In this document: positions 48,628-58,718 of the stretch, piece after piece
Layout: each line of letters starts with the position of its first letter
How positions within the stretch are numbered: the stretch's first letter is position 1
Source of the DNA: Paenibacillus sp. FSL R5-0490
Lineage (GTDB): Bacteria; Bacillota; Bacilli; Bacillales; Cytobacillaceae
NCBI RefSeq assembly: GCF_001956215.1
Contig: NZ_MRTQ01000012.1
Span: 62,001 to 126,000, forward strand
Direction of reading: 5' to 3'
Length of the DNA: 64,000 bases
Made by a program: the position numbers and the translations under genes
Notes under the pieces: generated by a model
What the model was told of the DNA's origin: nothing
The model's database searches: none
Seen by the model: only the letters and a program-made list of their open reading frames with translations

Positions 48628-48839
48628 CGTACATTCCCCCTGTCCCCATTTTACAATATTCACAGAAAATGTTGTATGGAAATATGCTGGCAATCCCCAA
48701 TTGCACCGGCACTTCTTTCTGAATACTTCACAATATGCATGGCTGAGGGGGGAATATTCATTTTTTATGGTGAAACCTGCGGATTTTAAGGATTTTTTTG
48801 AAATTCAGGCTTAAATTCAGGAAGTTTTTTAAATTTATG

Positions 48840-48930
48840 TGCGGATAGTGGAATTTTATTTGCGGATCAGGCCCATTTACTTGCGGATAAATTTTTTTAT
48901 GTGCGCATAGAAGGGATTTATGTGCGGATA
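48840..48930. repeat. Five-unit 21-bp repeat with TGCGGATA core
   Basis: TGCGGATA or a one-base variant begins at 48840, 48861, 48882, 48902 and 48923, steps of 21, 21, 20 and 21 bp, about two helical turns. It lies between the sigL start and tRNA-Arg terminator. Confidence 0.85.
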
Positions 48931-48942
48931 GCGTAAAAAGTA

Positions 48943-48978
48943 AAAACTCCCTGTCCATATCAGACAAGGAGTTTTGGC
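48943..48978 (-). terminator. Terminator of the tRNA-Arg gene
   Basis: Minus-strand stem AAAACTCCTTGTC / GACAGGGAGTTTT followed by T-rich sequence. Confidence 0.85.
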
Positions 48979-48980
48979 AG

Positions 48981-49052
48981 CGCCCTCGGCAGGAATCGAA
49001 CCCACATCTCAAGAACCGGAATCTTACGTGCTATCCGTTGCACCACGAGGGC
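48981..49052 (-). tRNA. tRNA-Arg (anticodon CCG)
   Basis: Minus-strand cloverleaf of 72 nt. The acceptor GCCCTCG pairs with CGAGGGC, D-arm is GTGC/GCAC, anticodon stem TAAGA/TCTTG encloses loop TTCCGGT (anticodon CCG, reads CGG), and the T-loop is TTCGATT. The discriminator is G. CCA is not encoded and would be added after transcription. Confidence 0.93.
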
Positions 49053-49235
49053 ATGTGTTTTATTAACTGGCTGACCAGGCGCTCAGCCGCTACGATAACT
49101 AATTATATGCTATGTTTAATCACTTTGCAAGCCTCCTTTTAGTTTTAAAAATCGGAACAATGGGTATCATGGAATGAGATAGAACATCACAGAAAAAAGT
49201 GTCGAACAAATCAGGGGCTATTTCCATGCGATTCG

Positions 49236-49265
49236 TTTGACCTTAATTGACCATCAGTGTATCAT
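49236..49265 (+). promoter_or_regulatory. clpP promoter overlapped by a CtsR box
   Basis: TTTGACC-TTA-ATTGACC (49236-49252) matches the tandem heptad CtsR operator (reverse complement of GGTCAAANNNGGTCAAA) with one deviation. It overlaps the -35 TTGACC, which is 17 nt from TATCAT (49260-49265). Heat-inducible control by CtsR is expected. Confidence 0.75.
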
Positions 49266-49358
49266 GATAATACATAGGAGTTAAAAAATTTTCTTTACTT
49301 GGAAGAACATGCTTGTTCATCTTGTATGTTGACCTTATTTTGAAGGAGGAATTGGAAA

Positions 49359-49964
49359 ATGAACTTAATCCCTACAGTTATTGAACAAACAAATCGCGGG
49401 GAGCGTGCTTATGATATTTACTCCCGCCTTTTAAAAGACCGCATCATTATGCTCGGAAGCGCAATTGATGATAATGTGGCAAACTCCATTGTTGCCCAGC
49501 TGTTATTCCTTGAAGCAGAAAACCCTGAAAAGGACATTTCCATTTACATTAATAGCCCTGGCGGAAGCATTACAGCTGGTATGGCTATTTATGATACGAT
49601 GCAATTCATCAAGCCTAAGGTACAAACCATTTGTATCGGTATGGCTGCATCCATGGGTGCATTCCTTCTTGCAGCAGGTGAAAAAGGAAAGCGTTTTGCT
49701 CTTCCAAACGCTGAAGTTATGATTCACCAGCCACTTGGCGGTGCACAGGGACAGGCGACTGAAATTGAAATCGCTGCAAAGCGCATCCTTTTCCTTCGCG
49801 AAAAATTAAACACGATCCTATCAGAGCGCACTGGACAGCCGCTTGAAGTCATTGCAAAAGACACAGACCGCGATAACTTCATGACAGCTGAAAGAGCTCT
49901 TGAATACGGTTTGGTTGACCAAATCATTACAAGAAACTCTTTGGATGAAAAGAAAGATAAATAA
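49359..49964 (+). CDS. clpP: ATP-dependent Clp protease proteolytic subunit
   Basis: Serine-protease core that works with ClpX, ClpC or ClpE. The 201 residues include the catalytic Ser in GMAASMGAF (about 98), His in [10 protein letters not shown] (about 123) and Asp in DTDRDNF (about 172). N-terminal axial loop [26 protein letters not shown] is conserved. GGAGG is well placed. Substrates include ssrA-tagged proteins, a link to the tmRNA locus here. Ends in a bidirectional terminator facing crh. Confidence 0.97.
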   Translation: MNLIPTVIEQTNRGERAYDIYSRLLKDRIIMLGSAIDDNVANSIVAQLLFLEAENPEKDISIYINSPGGSITAGMAIYDTMQFIKPKVQTICIGMAASMGAFLLAAGEKGKRFALPNAEVMIHQPLGGAQGQATEIEIAAKRILFLREKLNTILSERTGQPLEVIAKDTDRDNFMTAERALEYGLVDQIITRNSLDEKKDK

Positions 49965-49971
49965 TATGCAT

Positions 49972-50010
49972 AAAAAAACAACTCGCATCTTCCCGATGCG
50001 AGTTGTTTTA
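49972..50010. terminator. Bidirectional terminator between clpP and crh
   Basis: Thirteen-base stem AACAACTCGCATC / GATGCGAGTTGTT with A and T flanks; it slightly overlaps the crh stop codon. Confidence 0.92.
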
Positions 50011-50265
50011 GTTTTCCTTCTGAATATAGTTTGCAAGTGCTTCGAGAGCTTCGTTTTCGTCGTTCCCCTCAGCCTTCAGGGTAATGACTGATCCTGAGCT
50101 TACAGCCAGGCTCATTAGCCCCATAATGCTTTTCGCATTTACCTTCTTTCCATCCTTCTCCAGGAAAATATCGGATGAGAACCGATTGGCCTCTTGTACG
50201 AACAATGCCGCCGGACGGGCCTGCAATCCTGTCTTTAGCTTAACTTCTACCTGTTTTTCTGCCAT
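50008..50265 (-). CDS. crh: HPr-like catabolite repression protein Crh
   Basis: Regulatory paralogue of the phosphotransferase protein HPr, 85 residues. Position 15, which is the phosphorylated His in HPr, is Gln here (TGLQARPAALFV), while the Ser-46 region (AKSIMGLMSLAV) is kept. It is therefore phosphorylated only on Ser by HPrK and acts as a CcpA co-repressor or in YvcK-related signalling. It is the last gene of the whiA-linked operon, as in B. subtilis. Confidence 0.96.
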   Translation of the reverse strand: MAEKQVEVKLKTGLQARPAALFVQEANRFSSDIFLEKDGKKVNAKSIMGLMSLAVSSGSVITLKAEGNDENEALEALANYIQKEN

Positions 50266-50294
50266 TGTATATCTCCTCCCTGCTGATGCCTCTG

Positions 50295-51245
50295 TCAGTG
50301 AGCATCTATGGTGCTTCCTGCCCTGAGTTTCTCAGCGATTTCGTCTATTTTTCTTAATCTGTGATTAATGCCTGATTTGCTGATATTTCCGCCTGAGACC
50401 ATTTCCCCAAGCTCCTTTAAGGTGACATCCTGGTATGCTACACGCAATTCGGCTATTTCTCTCAGTTTGTCAGGCAGAACCTGAAGTCCAACTGTCTGGT
50501 CAATAAACCGGATATTCTCCACTTGGCGCAAGGCAGCCCCGATTGTTTTGTTTAAGTTCGCTGTTTCACAATTCACGAGCCGATTGACCGAGTTTCTCAT
50601 ATCGCGGACAATCCGGATGTCTTCAAACCGGAGCAGTGATGCATGTGCTCCGATGATATTCAGGAATTCCGTTATTTTTTCGGCTTCCTTTAAATACGTG
50701 ATATAGCCTTTTTTCCGTTCAAGCGTTTTGCTGTTCAGCCCGAACGTATTCATCAGTTCACAAAGGGAGTCGTTATGCTCCTTGTAAAGTGAAGCGATCT
50801 CCAGATGATAGGAGGAGGTTTCCGGATTATTAACCGATCCCCCGGCAAGGAATGCACCGCGCAGATAAGAACGCTTACAGCATTTCTTTTTTATGAGCTC
50901 TTTGGAGATATCGTGTGTAAATACGAATCCCTCACTTAAAATTTTCAGGTCATCAAGAATCATGCTGGCCTGTTCCGACAGCCTGACAATATATACATTG
51001 TTTTTTTTCAGCCGCATTTTTTTCCGGACCAGGAGCTCTACCTGAACGCTGTAATTCCTTTTAATCAGTGTGTAAATCCTTCTTGCAATGGCTGCATTCT
51101 CCGTCTGGATATCAACGATCAATTTCCGGCTGGAAAAAGAAAGTGAACCATTCATCCGGATCAAGGCGGACAATTCCGCTTTGCCGCAGCAGTCTTTTAA
51201 TTCCAGGTTCGTCAATTCTTTTTTCGTTTCCGAAGCGAAAGACAT
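50295..51245 (-). CDS. whiA: WhiA-family DNA-binding protein
   Basis: A 316-residue protein joining a degenerate LAGLIDADG-like N-terminal domain ([18 protein letters not shown]) to a C-terminal HTH ([25 protein letters not shown]). In Bacilli it affects division and chromosome segregation. No endonuclease activity is expected because catalytic acids are missing. The gene lies between yvcK and crh, the conserved order. Confidence 0.95.
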   Translation of the reverse strand: MSFASETKKELTNLELKDCCGKAELSALIRMNGSLSFSSRKLIVDIQTENAAIARRIYTLIKRNYSVQVELLVRKKMRLKKNNVYIVRLSEQASMILDDLKILSEGFVFTHDISKELIKKKCCKRSYLRGAFLAGGSVNNPETSSYHLEIASLYKEHNDSLCELMNTFGLNSKTLERKKGYITYLKEAEKITEFLNIIGAHASLLRFEDIRIVRDMRNSVNRLVNCETANLNKTIGAALRQVENIRFIDQTVGLQVLPDKLREIAELRVAYQDVTLKELGEMVSGGNISKSGINHRLRKIDEIAEKLRAGSTIDAH

Positions 51246-51364
51246 CCCTTCACCCCCTATCTGTAAAAGTGCTTAGCCAGAGACATATAAAAAGATATTC
51301 TTCACTGAGCAAACGTATGCACAGTTTATTTTTTTACTGACAAAAGCCCTTTTACACCTTTATA

Positions 51365-52342
51365 TTACGCGTTAAAACGCCTATTGGTTTCATGTAAAAT
51401 TAAATTATAAAGCATTTGGGCAACCTCTTTTGTATCATGGCGTATGATCCCGCCTTCGTGGCTGACAATTTCACCGTGCATAATATTAAGGCCCAATTCG
51501 GCTAGAGCACCTGTATCATACACAACAGGCCTTGCCTTTTCCTCGCTGTACCGCTCCTGAATATGGGCAGGAATTTCTTCATTGTTTACCAGGATGGTAT
51601 TAATAAAAGCACAGCTCATATGATCATAAAGTGCTTTTACATGGTCACTTGCTGTATAATCGAGCGTCTCGCCTGCCTGTGTCATTAAATTGCATATATA
51701 GACTTTTTTTGCTCTCGATTGACAGACCTCACGTCCGAGCCTGGGAACAAGCAAGTTTGGAAGAATACTTGTATATAAGCTTCCAGGGCCAATGATGATC
51801 ATGTCAGCCTGTCTGATTGCCTGCAGTGATTCAGGCAGGGCTTTAATATTTTTAGGAGTTAAAAATACCCGCTTGATTTTTTTGCCGGAATAAGGAATTT
51901 TTGATTCTCCCGATACGATAGTCCCGTCTTCCATTTCAGCGTGAAGGACCACACTCTGGTTCGCAGCCGGCAGCACCTTTCCCCTTACATTTAACACCTT
52001 GCTCATTTCCTGAATCGCATGAACAAAATTTCCTGTAATCGAGGTCATTGCCGCGAGAATTAAATTGCCAAGCGAGTGCCCGGACAATTCATTGGATGTC
52101 GCAAAGCGGTGCTGGAACATCTCCTCAATGAGGGGCTCTACGTCTGAAAGAGCGGCCAGCACATTGCGGATGTCACCGGGCGGCGGGATATGAAGATCAT
52201 TTCGCAATCTTCCTGAGCTGCCGCCATCATCGGCTACTGTCACAATGGCAGTAATATCAACAGGGTACTGCTTCAGTCCCCTTAAGAGGACAGGCAGCCC
52301 CGTTCCTCCGCCGATGATGACGATTCTTGGCTGTCGGTTCAT
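51365..52342 (-). CDS. yvcK: Gluconeogenesis/cell-wall regulator YvcK (GlmR)
   Basis: UDP-GlcNAc-binding protein of the CofD-like fold, 325 residues, which stimulates GlmS and is needed for growth on gluconeogenic carbon. The nucleotide motif [19 protein letters not shown] starts the protein, followed by [13 protein letters not shown] and PPPGDIRN. Its ATG overlaps the rapZ stop (ATGA). The neighbouring glycolytic operon and crh give it a fitting metabolic setting. Confidence 0.95.
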   Translation of the reverse strand: MNRQPRIVIIGGGTGLPVLLRGLKQYPVDITAIVTVADDGGSSGRLRNDLHIPPPGDIRNVLAALSDVEPLIEEMFQHRFATSNELSGHSLGNLILAAMTSITGNFVHAIQEMSKVLNVRGKVLPAANQSVVLHAEMEDGTIVSGESKIPYSGKKIKRVFLTPKNIKALPESLQAIRQADMIIIGPGSLYTSILPNLLVPRLGREVCQSRAKKVYICNLMTQAGETLDYTASDHVKALYDHMSCAFINTILVNNEEIPAHIQERYSEEKARPVVYDTGALAELGLNIMHGEIVSHEGGIIRHDTKEVAQMLYNLILHETNRRFNA

Positions 52343-53232
52343 TTGATGTGTTCCTTTCTCCTGTCGATGTCACGGTGGGTAATTGCCGTATTGTAATCCT
52401 TGCTGAAGTAGTCTGCAATATATTCCGTCAGCGCTACCGAACGGTGCTGGCCTCCCGTACAGCCAATTGCCACAACCAATTGAGCCTTCCCTTCCCGCTT
52501 ATAATGCGGAAGCATAAAGCTCAGCAGCTCCGTAACCTTCTCAAGAAATTTACTGGTTTCAGTCCATTTCAGCACATAGCCCGATACCTCTTCGTCCAAT
52601 CCTGTCTTCGGCCTCATATGCTCAATATAATGGGGATTCGGAAGGAACCGGACATCGAATACCAGGTCGGCATCAATGGGAATTCCATGCTTAAAGCCAA
52701 AGGACATGACGTTAACCGTAAATATGGTTTTTTTATTCAATGAGAATTCCGTAAGAATTTTCTCACGCAATTCCCTCGGTTTCATTTGTGACGTATTATA
52801 AATCAGCCGGGCCCTGCCTTTTAATTCCTCGAGCAGCTCCCGCTCAAGCTTGATGCCTTCAAGAGGCAATCCCGATGGTGCAAGGGGATGGAATCGTCTT
52901 GTTTCTTTATATCTTCTGACGAGTGTCGAATCATCCGCATCAAGATATAAAATCTGCGGAGTGACCCAGGATGTCTCGGACAATTCATCGAGCGCCTTAA
53001 ACAGGTGGTCAAAAAACTCACGGCCGCGCAAATCCATCACCAATGCCACCTTATTCATTTTATTCCCGGATTCCTTCATAAGTTCAAGGAATTTAGGAAG
53101 CAGCGTCGGCGGCAAATTGTCTACACAGAAGAAGCCAAGATCTTCAAAGCTTTGGATGGCTACTGTTTTCCCTGCTCCTGACATTCCCGTAATAATCACC
53201 ATTTGAGTATCATTAACTGCACCCGTACTCAT
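52339..53232 (-). CDS. rapZ: RNase adapter protein RapZ / YvcJ nucleotide-binding protein
   Basis: P-loop protein of 297 residues. Walker A is GMSGAGKT (about residue 16-23), followed by [14 protein letters not shown]; the C-terminal domain has [10 protein letters not shown]. In E. coli RapZ guides RNase E to GlmZ; in Bacilli (YvcJ) it hydrolyses GTP and affects competence, so the E. coli role should not be assumed. It overlaps yvcK by four nt and follows the nudix gene. Confidence 0.94.
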   Translation of the reverse strand: MSTGAVNDTQMVIITGMSGAGKTVAIQSFEDLGFFCVDNLPPTLLPKFLELMKESGNKMNKVALVMDLRGREFFDHLFKALDELSETSWVTPQILYLDADDSTLVRRYKETRRFHPLAPSGLPLEGIKLERELLEELKGRARLIYNTSQMKPRELREKILTEFSLNKKTIFTVNVMSFGFKHGIPIDADLVFDVRFLPNPHYIEHMRPKTGLDEEVSGYVLKWTETSKFLEKVTELLSFMLPHYKREGKAQLVVAIGCTGGQHRSVALTEYIADYFSKDYNTAITHRDIDRRKEHIK

Positions 53233-53259
53233 TTTTGTTTCCCCCTGTATCTGTCAAAT

Positions 53260-53721
53260 TCAGCTTGGATCCAGCCTGTAACTAAGCAATTCAAAATCCG
53301 GCGTATACGTAAATGTTCCATAAATCATTCCCTGGCCATGAATCATATACTCCAGAATATGCGAATCACCGGCAGCCATCGGCAGATTCTTTATCTCTGA
53401 AAACGGATGCCAGCGAAGCTTGCCTTCCTCTGATTCATCCAGGTTCAGTCCATCAGAAGCTGTAGCCAGAAAAGTAAACATCATCCATTCCTGTACAACC
53501 TTTTCGCCATCCTTCATGATGAACGTAAAAATGCCCTTAATATTCGGATTGCGCAGATAGATGCCTGTTTCTTCCCTGAACTCACGGATGCACGAGTCCC
53601 TCACTGATTCACCCGGCTCCATCTTTCCGCCCGGAGCCACCCACCAGCCTCTTCTCGGCTTTTGTAAAAGCAATACTTTATCGTCTTTCAGTAACACACA
53701 GTTCGTGACTCGCTGCAACAC
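53260..53721 (-). CDS. yvcI: Nudix hydrolase, 8-oxo-dGTPase-like (YvcI)
   Basis: A 153-residue pyrophosphohydrolase with the Nudix box GGKMEPGESVRDSCIREFREETGI near residues 32-54, having all the metal-binding Glu residues of GX5EX7REUXEEXGU. The N-terminus (QRVTNCVLLKDDKVLLLQKPRRGWW) fits the 8-oxo-dGTP diphosphatase group. First of the nudix-rapZ-yvcK-whiA-crh block. Substrate not certain. Confidence 0.88.
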   Translation of the reverse strand: MLQRVTNCVLLKDDKVLLLQKPRRGWWVAPGGKMEPGESVRDSCIREFREETGIYLRNPNIKGIFTFIMKDGEKVVQEWMMFTFLATASDGLNLDESEEGKLRWHPFSEIKNLPMAAGDSHILEYMIHGQGMIYGTFTYTPDFELLSYRLDPS

Positions 53722-53889
53722 ATTTCACCTCTAATTTCCAAAATCATGCTGTTGCCGCCTTTTTCATTTAATCGCTTAAGTAAAGGCTGGCTAACGTGCT
53801 TTTCTTATTCTTTTCATTATACTATTTTTGTCTTAGAGCCACAATGAATACAGATTTCTAAAAAACTTCTTCAAACCATACTTTATTTA

Positions 53890-53932
53890 CGCAAAAAAAA
53901 GAGCACAGACATGTGCCTGTGCTGTAAAAAGG
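53890..53932 (-). terminator. Terminator after trxB
   Basis: Minus-strand stem AGCACAGGC / GTCTGTGCT followed by eight T. Confidence 0.85.
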
Positions 53933-54063
53933 ATTATATCTTTAAAAGGGGGTCAATTTCTATTCCTATACTACCCGAAATTTATTTCATCAAGGTTACA
54001 GGAGAATTAAAACCCCATGACTTTTTGTAAATCTTTTCAACCAGTGGCTATTTTTTCTAAAAA

Positions 54064-55020
<957 letters not shown>

Positions 55021-55141
55021 TCACTCCTTCAGTAATCAGAAATCCAGTAACTAATCAAACACTTTATAAGTACGCATATTATAGTATGACCTTCTTACTG
55101 TTATCCTATAAAATTGGCACGTGTTCCGTCCAAATATCTGC

Positions 55142-56641
55142 TCACTGAAGGCGGTCATTCACCGATTTTACATATTTGCCCATCGTCGAAGCGGAAATGC
55201 CGTATCTTCCTGCAATGTTTGACTGGGAAACCTTTTCGTTCCGAAGCTTATGCCAGACATACTCAATGGCTGCAGCCCAGGCATTTTTGTTTTTAATATT
55301 CTGCCGGTTATTTGTCAATTCTGCAAAAATAGTAAACCACATTAAATAAAGTCCGGCTTCCACCGTGCCGATCGGGTGGAAGTTTTCATAAAACAGCTGG
55401 GCTGTTTCGTGCGCAGCCTGAACCCGGGCAGGCGCTTCCTTCTCAGTTTTAACGAAAGAAAGGTACTCCTTCTCAACAGCTGAAAACTTATTGTTTTGTA
55501 AAATAGCTTCAGAGGTGAGAATTTCATCTCTTCTGCTGGATACCGATGTTAGGAAGAGGCCGAATAACCGCTCTTCAATATAGTCGCTTTCCAGCTTTTT
55601 CAATATGGAAGAGTAATGGTCTTCAAAGCCGCTGCTGGTTACTTTTTCATCGTTCCAGGGCTCGAAGCCTTCTTTTTCCGGATTGATTTCAATTGCCTTC
55701 TTCCATGCTGATTTCGCCAGCTCTTCGCGTCCTGTAAAATAGGCGGAATAGGATAGCCAGTAATAAAATGGTCCGTCCCCTTCAAAGCCTTTCTTCTGAA
55801 GCTTGCGAAGCCATGCAAAGGAAGCCTCATACTCGCCGGTCAGAGCAAAAGTGGCACCCAGCTTGAACTGGTGTTCAACCGAAAGCGGCTTAATTTTTTT
55901 CAGAGCCTCTTTTAACAGGCGCACCTGCCGGAAATCCCGCTCGTAAAAAGCAAAGACCAGCTTGTTGCAAAGAGCATGGAGATTGCCCGGATTTTCTTCC
56001 AGTACCTTCTCTAAAATATCTGATGCCTTTTGCACTTCTCCAAGGTAAAAATACGCCAGGGCCAAATTATTGTATGCGGACCAATACTCCGGATACTCAT
56101 CAATAACAGAGTTCAGAATCTCAACCGCTTTTGGAAAATGGCCGGACTCCAGCAATTCCCGTGCATGTTCCTGCTTCGTAATCAAATCATCCTGCTCGTA
56201 CAGCTCGTCATCCAAATCATCCGCTTCAAGCGTAAGAAGCTCCAGCAGATCCTCTGTATCTTCCGTAAACTCTCCGTCCTGATCCAAATCCAGATACGTA
56301 TTGGCATGTGTGTAAGCATCTTTAAAAAGACCCATATGAGCATAGTTGTTGGCAAGGAAATAATGGCACTCCGACATATCCTCATCAAGCTCTTCCAATA
56401 TCATATGAAGCAGCTGATTCGACTCCTGATACTCACCCATTTCTGAATGAACAATCGCAAGCTGGCAGACAATCATCGGTTCACCCGGCTCAAGCTGCAT
56501 AGCCCGCATTAAATATTTCTTCGCTTTATGAAAATCCCTGCGGTGGTACGCCTTAATCCCTTTGGAAAAATAGTACTCACCATTCGGGATAAATGACAGT
56601 AACTTTCCCTTTTGGTGTCTAGCTTTAGAGTCTTTACTCAT
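55142..56641 (-). CDS. yvcD: Tetratricopeptide-repeat protein (YvcD-like)
   Basis: Cytosolic protein of about 499 residues with several TPR units (AKKYLMRAMQLEPGEPMIVCQLAIVHSEMG; PKAVEILNSVIDEYPEYWSAYNNLALAYFYLG; KASDILEKVLEENPGNLHALCNKL). The C-terminus has HTH-like sequence (SQSNIAGRYGISASTMGKYVKSVNDRL). The central acidic segment (DLDDELYEQDD) splits two TPR blocks. ATG 56641 follows GGAGG. Probable scaffold; function unknown. Position upstream of trxB matches B. subtilis yvcD. Confidence 0.85.
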   Translation of the reverse strand: MSKDSKARHQKGKLLSFIPNGEYYFSKGIKAYHRRDFHKAKKYLMRAMQLEPGEPMIVCQLAIVHSEMGEYQESNQLLHMILEELDEDMSECHYFLANNYAHMGLFKDAYTHANTYLDLDQDGEFTEDTEDLLELLTLEADDLDDELYEQDDLITKQEHARELLESGHFPKAVEILNSVIDEYPEYWSAYNNLALAYFYLGEVQKASDILEKVLEENPGNLHALCNKLVFAFYERDFRQVRLLKEALKKIKPLSVEHQFKLGATFALTGEYEASFAWLRKLQKKGFEGDGPFYYWLSYSAYFTGREELAKSAWKKAIEINPEKEGFEPWNDEKVTSSGFEDHYSSILKKLESDYIEERLFGLFLTSVSSRRDEILTSEAILQNNKFSAVEKEYLSFVKTEKEAPARVQAAHETAQLFYENFHPIGTVEAGLYLMWFTIFAELTNNRQNIKNKNAWAAAIEYVWHKLRNEKVSQSNIAGRYGISASTMGKYVKSVNDRLQ

Positions 56642-56653
56642 GAAATCCTCCAT

Positions 56654-57111
56654 AAATGTTAGTAACTAAAGTAGTATATCACACGAACAAGCCTATGGAG
56701 AAGGGAAGAAATGACAATACTATTTTTAAGCTGGGATTTTTTATTGGAAATCTTATCACGGTTAAGTTTTAAAGGGTTATTGCGTTGATTTAGCGGTGAT
56801 GGTGTTTACTTCGGAGATTAAGCGGCAGTTTGGCTGAGGAAATCTATTAATCGGCTGGATATAATGAGGAGACCTCTTTTGATATTTTATAGAAGCATAA
56901 GATGTCAGCTTTCTTAAAAATTATTTTATGTATCATCTTTAGTAAGTGAGGATTGGGAATCCAGCTGCTGAAATAAACATGGTGACAGCCTGGAGGTCTG
57001 GCGGTTCCCAACCTGGGCTCCAGCAGTCAGCAGTGATGCTGCCACCACGTGCAATAAGAATTTTGGAATAAAAAAAATGGAATGTGTTCTCTGTTTCCGG
57101 CTGTACTTCTC
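56654..57111. other. Gene-free gap with one large structured dyad
   Basis: No convincing gene, promoter or terminator pair was seen in these 458 bases. A nested inverted repeat at 56981-57046 stands out: GGTGACAGC-CTGGAG on the left and CTCCAG...GCTGCCACC on the right. It lies downstream of the symporter gene and far upstream of the TPR gene. Confidence 0.5.
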
Positions 57112-58575
57112 TTATATTACCTTCTTGTCTTTTGAATTACTTTCTTTCAATTTCTCCTCCCAAAAATCTGCACCTTTAATGCCAAGTTTAACAGGATCGA
57201 AGACTGGTTCAATGCCTGCTTTCTTCTGTTCTTCATAATCTTTAAACACTTTTAAGGCTGTTTTAGTCAGGAATAGAATAGCAACTAAGTTAAGCCAGGC
57301 CATGCTTCCGAAGCCAAAGTCTCCGAGCGCCCATAATAAAGATGCATTTTCGACACTTCCTAAGTAGATCATTCCTAAGAAAACAATCATCAATCCTGCT
57401 TTAAGCCCTTTTAGATTTCTCTTTCTGCCAAGGTAAACGAGGGTTGTTTCAGAAATATAGTAGTAAGCCATCAGAGTTGTGAAGGCAAAGAAGAAGATAG
57501 CAATTGCAACAAACAAACCACCAAACCCAGGGATCACGCTCTCAACAGCCGCCTGTGTCCACATTGGTCCTGCTTCAACACCTTGGATATTTTCAACAAT
57601 CGGCTGCTTTCCTTCTGGGGTAACGCTGTACATGCCGGTAATTAGAATCATAAGTGCAGTAGCTGTACAAACAATGATGGTATCAATATAAACAGAGAAT
57701 GCTTGAACAAGACCTTGTTTTGCCGGATGGGATACATCTGCTGCAGCTGAACTATAAGTTCCTTCCCCTACACCAGCAACGTTAGAGAATACCGCTCTCT
57801 TAACGCCCCATGCAATCGCTGCACCGATTATACCGCCAAACATTTCGTTTGCACCAAATGCACTGGAAATAATCAGCCAAAGCATTTCTGGAATTTCTGC
57901 TGCATTTGCAAATAAAAGTACGAAAGTGATAACCACATACCCTAAGGCCATAAAGGGGACAACTTTTTCCGCAACATTAGCAATTCGCTTCACGCCGCCA
58001 AAAATAATGATGCCAAGTAATATAACAAGAATGATTCCAGTGATGCTTTTATTGAGACCAATTGTGTTTTCGAATCCAACAGCAATCGTATTGGCCTGAA
58101 TACCAGGAACTAAAATTCCATAGCAGATGGTAACAACAATCGCAACAAACACCGCAAACCATTTCATATTTAAACCTTTTTCAATAAAATAAGGAGTTCC
58201 GCCCCGGTATTGCTTACCATCTTTTACTTTATAGACCTGAGCAAGAGTGGATTCAATAAAAGCACTTGCTCCTCCTAATAAAGCCATGACCCACATCCAG
58301 AAAACCGCTCCCGGACCGCCAAATGCGATCGCAGTAGCAACCCCAGCGATATTTCCAATACCGACCCGGCCGGCTAAAGCCATTGAAAACGCCTGGAAAG
58401 AGGACACACCGGATTCTGGGTTACCCTTTTCAAAAAGAAGTTTAATCATTTCCTTAAAATATCTAAATTGCACAAAGCGTGTCATAATGGAAAAGAACAA
58501 TCCAGCACCAAGCGCGAAAGCTACCAATCCAAGACTCCAAACCATCCCCGACGCTTTATTCACTAATTCTTCCAT
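57112..58575 (-). CDS. Sodium:alanine/glycine symporter family transporter (AGCS)
   Basis: Membrane amino-acid importer of 487 residues with about 11 helices. Family signatures: GRVGIGNIAGVATAIAFGGPGAVFWMW (about 70-95), GTPYFIEKGL, and FSNVAGVGEGTYSSAAA (about 265-280). It is at the downstream end of the hydroxyproline genes and in the same direction, so it may import hydroxyproline or proline; that substrate is inference, since AGCS proteins usually carry alanine or glycine. A sigma-54-like site lies about 120 bp upstream. Confidence 0.9.
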   Translation of the reverse strand: MEELVNKASGMVWSLGLVAFALGAGLFFSIMTRFVQFRYFKEMIKLLFEKGNPESGVSSFQAFSMALAGRVGIGNIAGVATAIAFGGPGAVFWMWVMALLGGASAFIESTLAQVYKVKDGKQYRGGTPYFIEKGLNMKWFAVFVAIVVTICYGILVPGIQANTIAVGFENTIGLNKSITGIILVILLGIIIFGGVKRIANVAEKVVPFMALGYVVITFVLLFANAAEIPEMLWLIISSAFGANEMFGGIIGAAIAWGVKRAVFSNVAGVGEGTYSSAAADVSHPAKQGLVQAFSVYIDTIIVCTATALMILITGMYSVTPEGKQPIVENIQGVEAGPMWTQAAVESVIPGFGGLFVAIAIFFFAFTTLMAYYYISETTLVYLGRKRNLKGLKAGLMIVFLGMIYLGSVENASLLWALGDFGFGSMAWLNLVAILFLTKTALKVFKDYEEQKKAGIEPVFDPVKLGIKGADFWEEKLKESNSKDKKVI

Positions 58576-58696
58576 CTTATCCCACCTTTTTATACTTTAA
58601 GTAGATAGTTCCATCTCTTTCAATCTGTAAATTAGTAATATTCAGATAAATAAAGGCGGAATAGGACAAAACACTGTCCCACTCCCATCAATCCGT

Positions 58697-58711
58697 GCAC
58701 AGTTTGTCCCA
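58697..58711 (-). promoter_or_regulatory. Candidate sigma-54 (-24/-12) promoter
   Basis: Minus strand TGGGAC-AAACT-GTGC fits TGGCAC-N5-TTGC with both invariant GG and GC dinucleotides at the correct 10-nt spacing and two mismatches elsewhere. It lies just after the aldehyde dehydrogenase stop and before the symporter gene. Confidence 0.3.
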
Positions 58712-58718
58712 TTGGTCC

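Noticed and set aside
50295-51245. WhiA as a second active homing endonuclease
   Set aside because: The LAGLIDADG-like domain is degenerate and the C-terminal HTH and operon position identify whiA.
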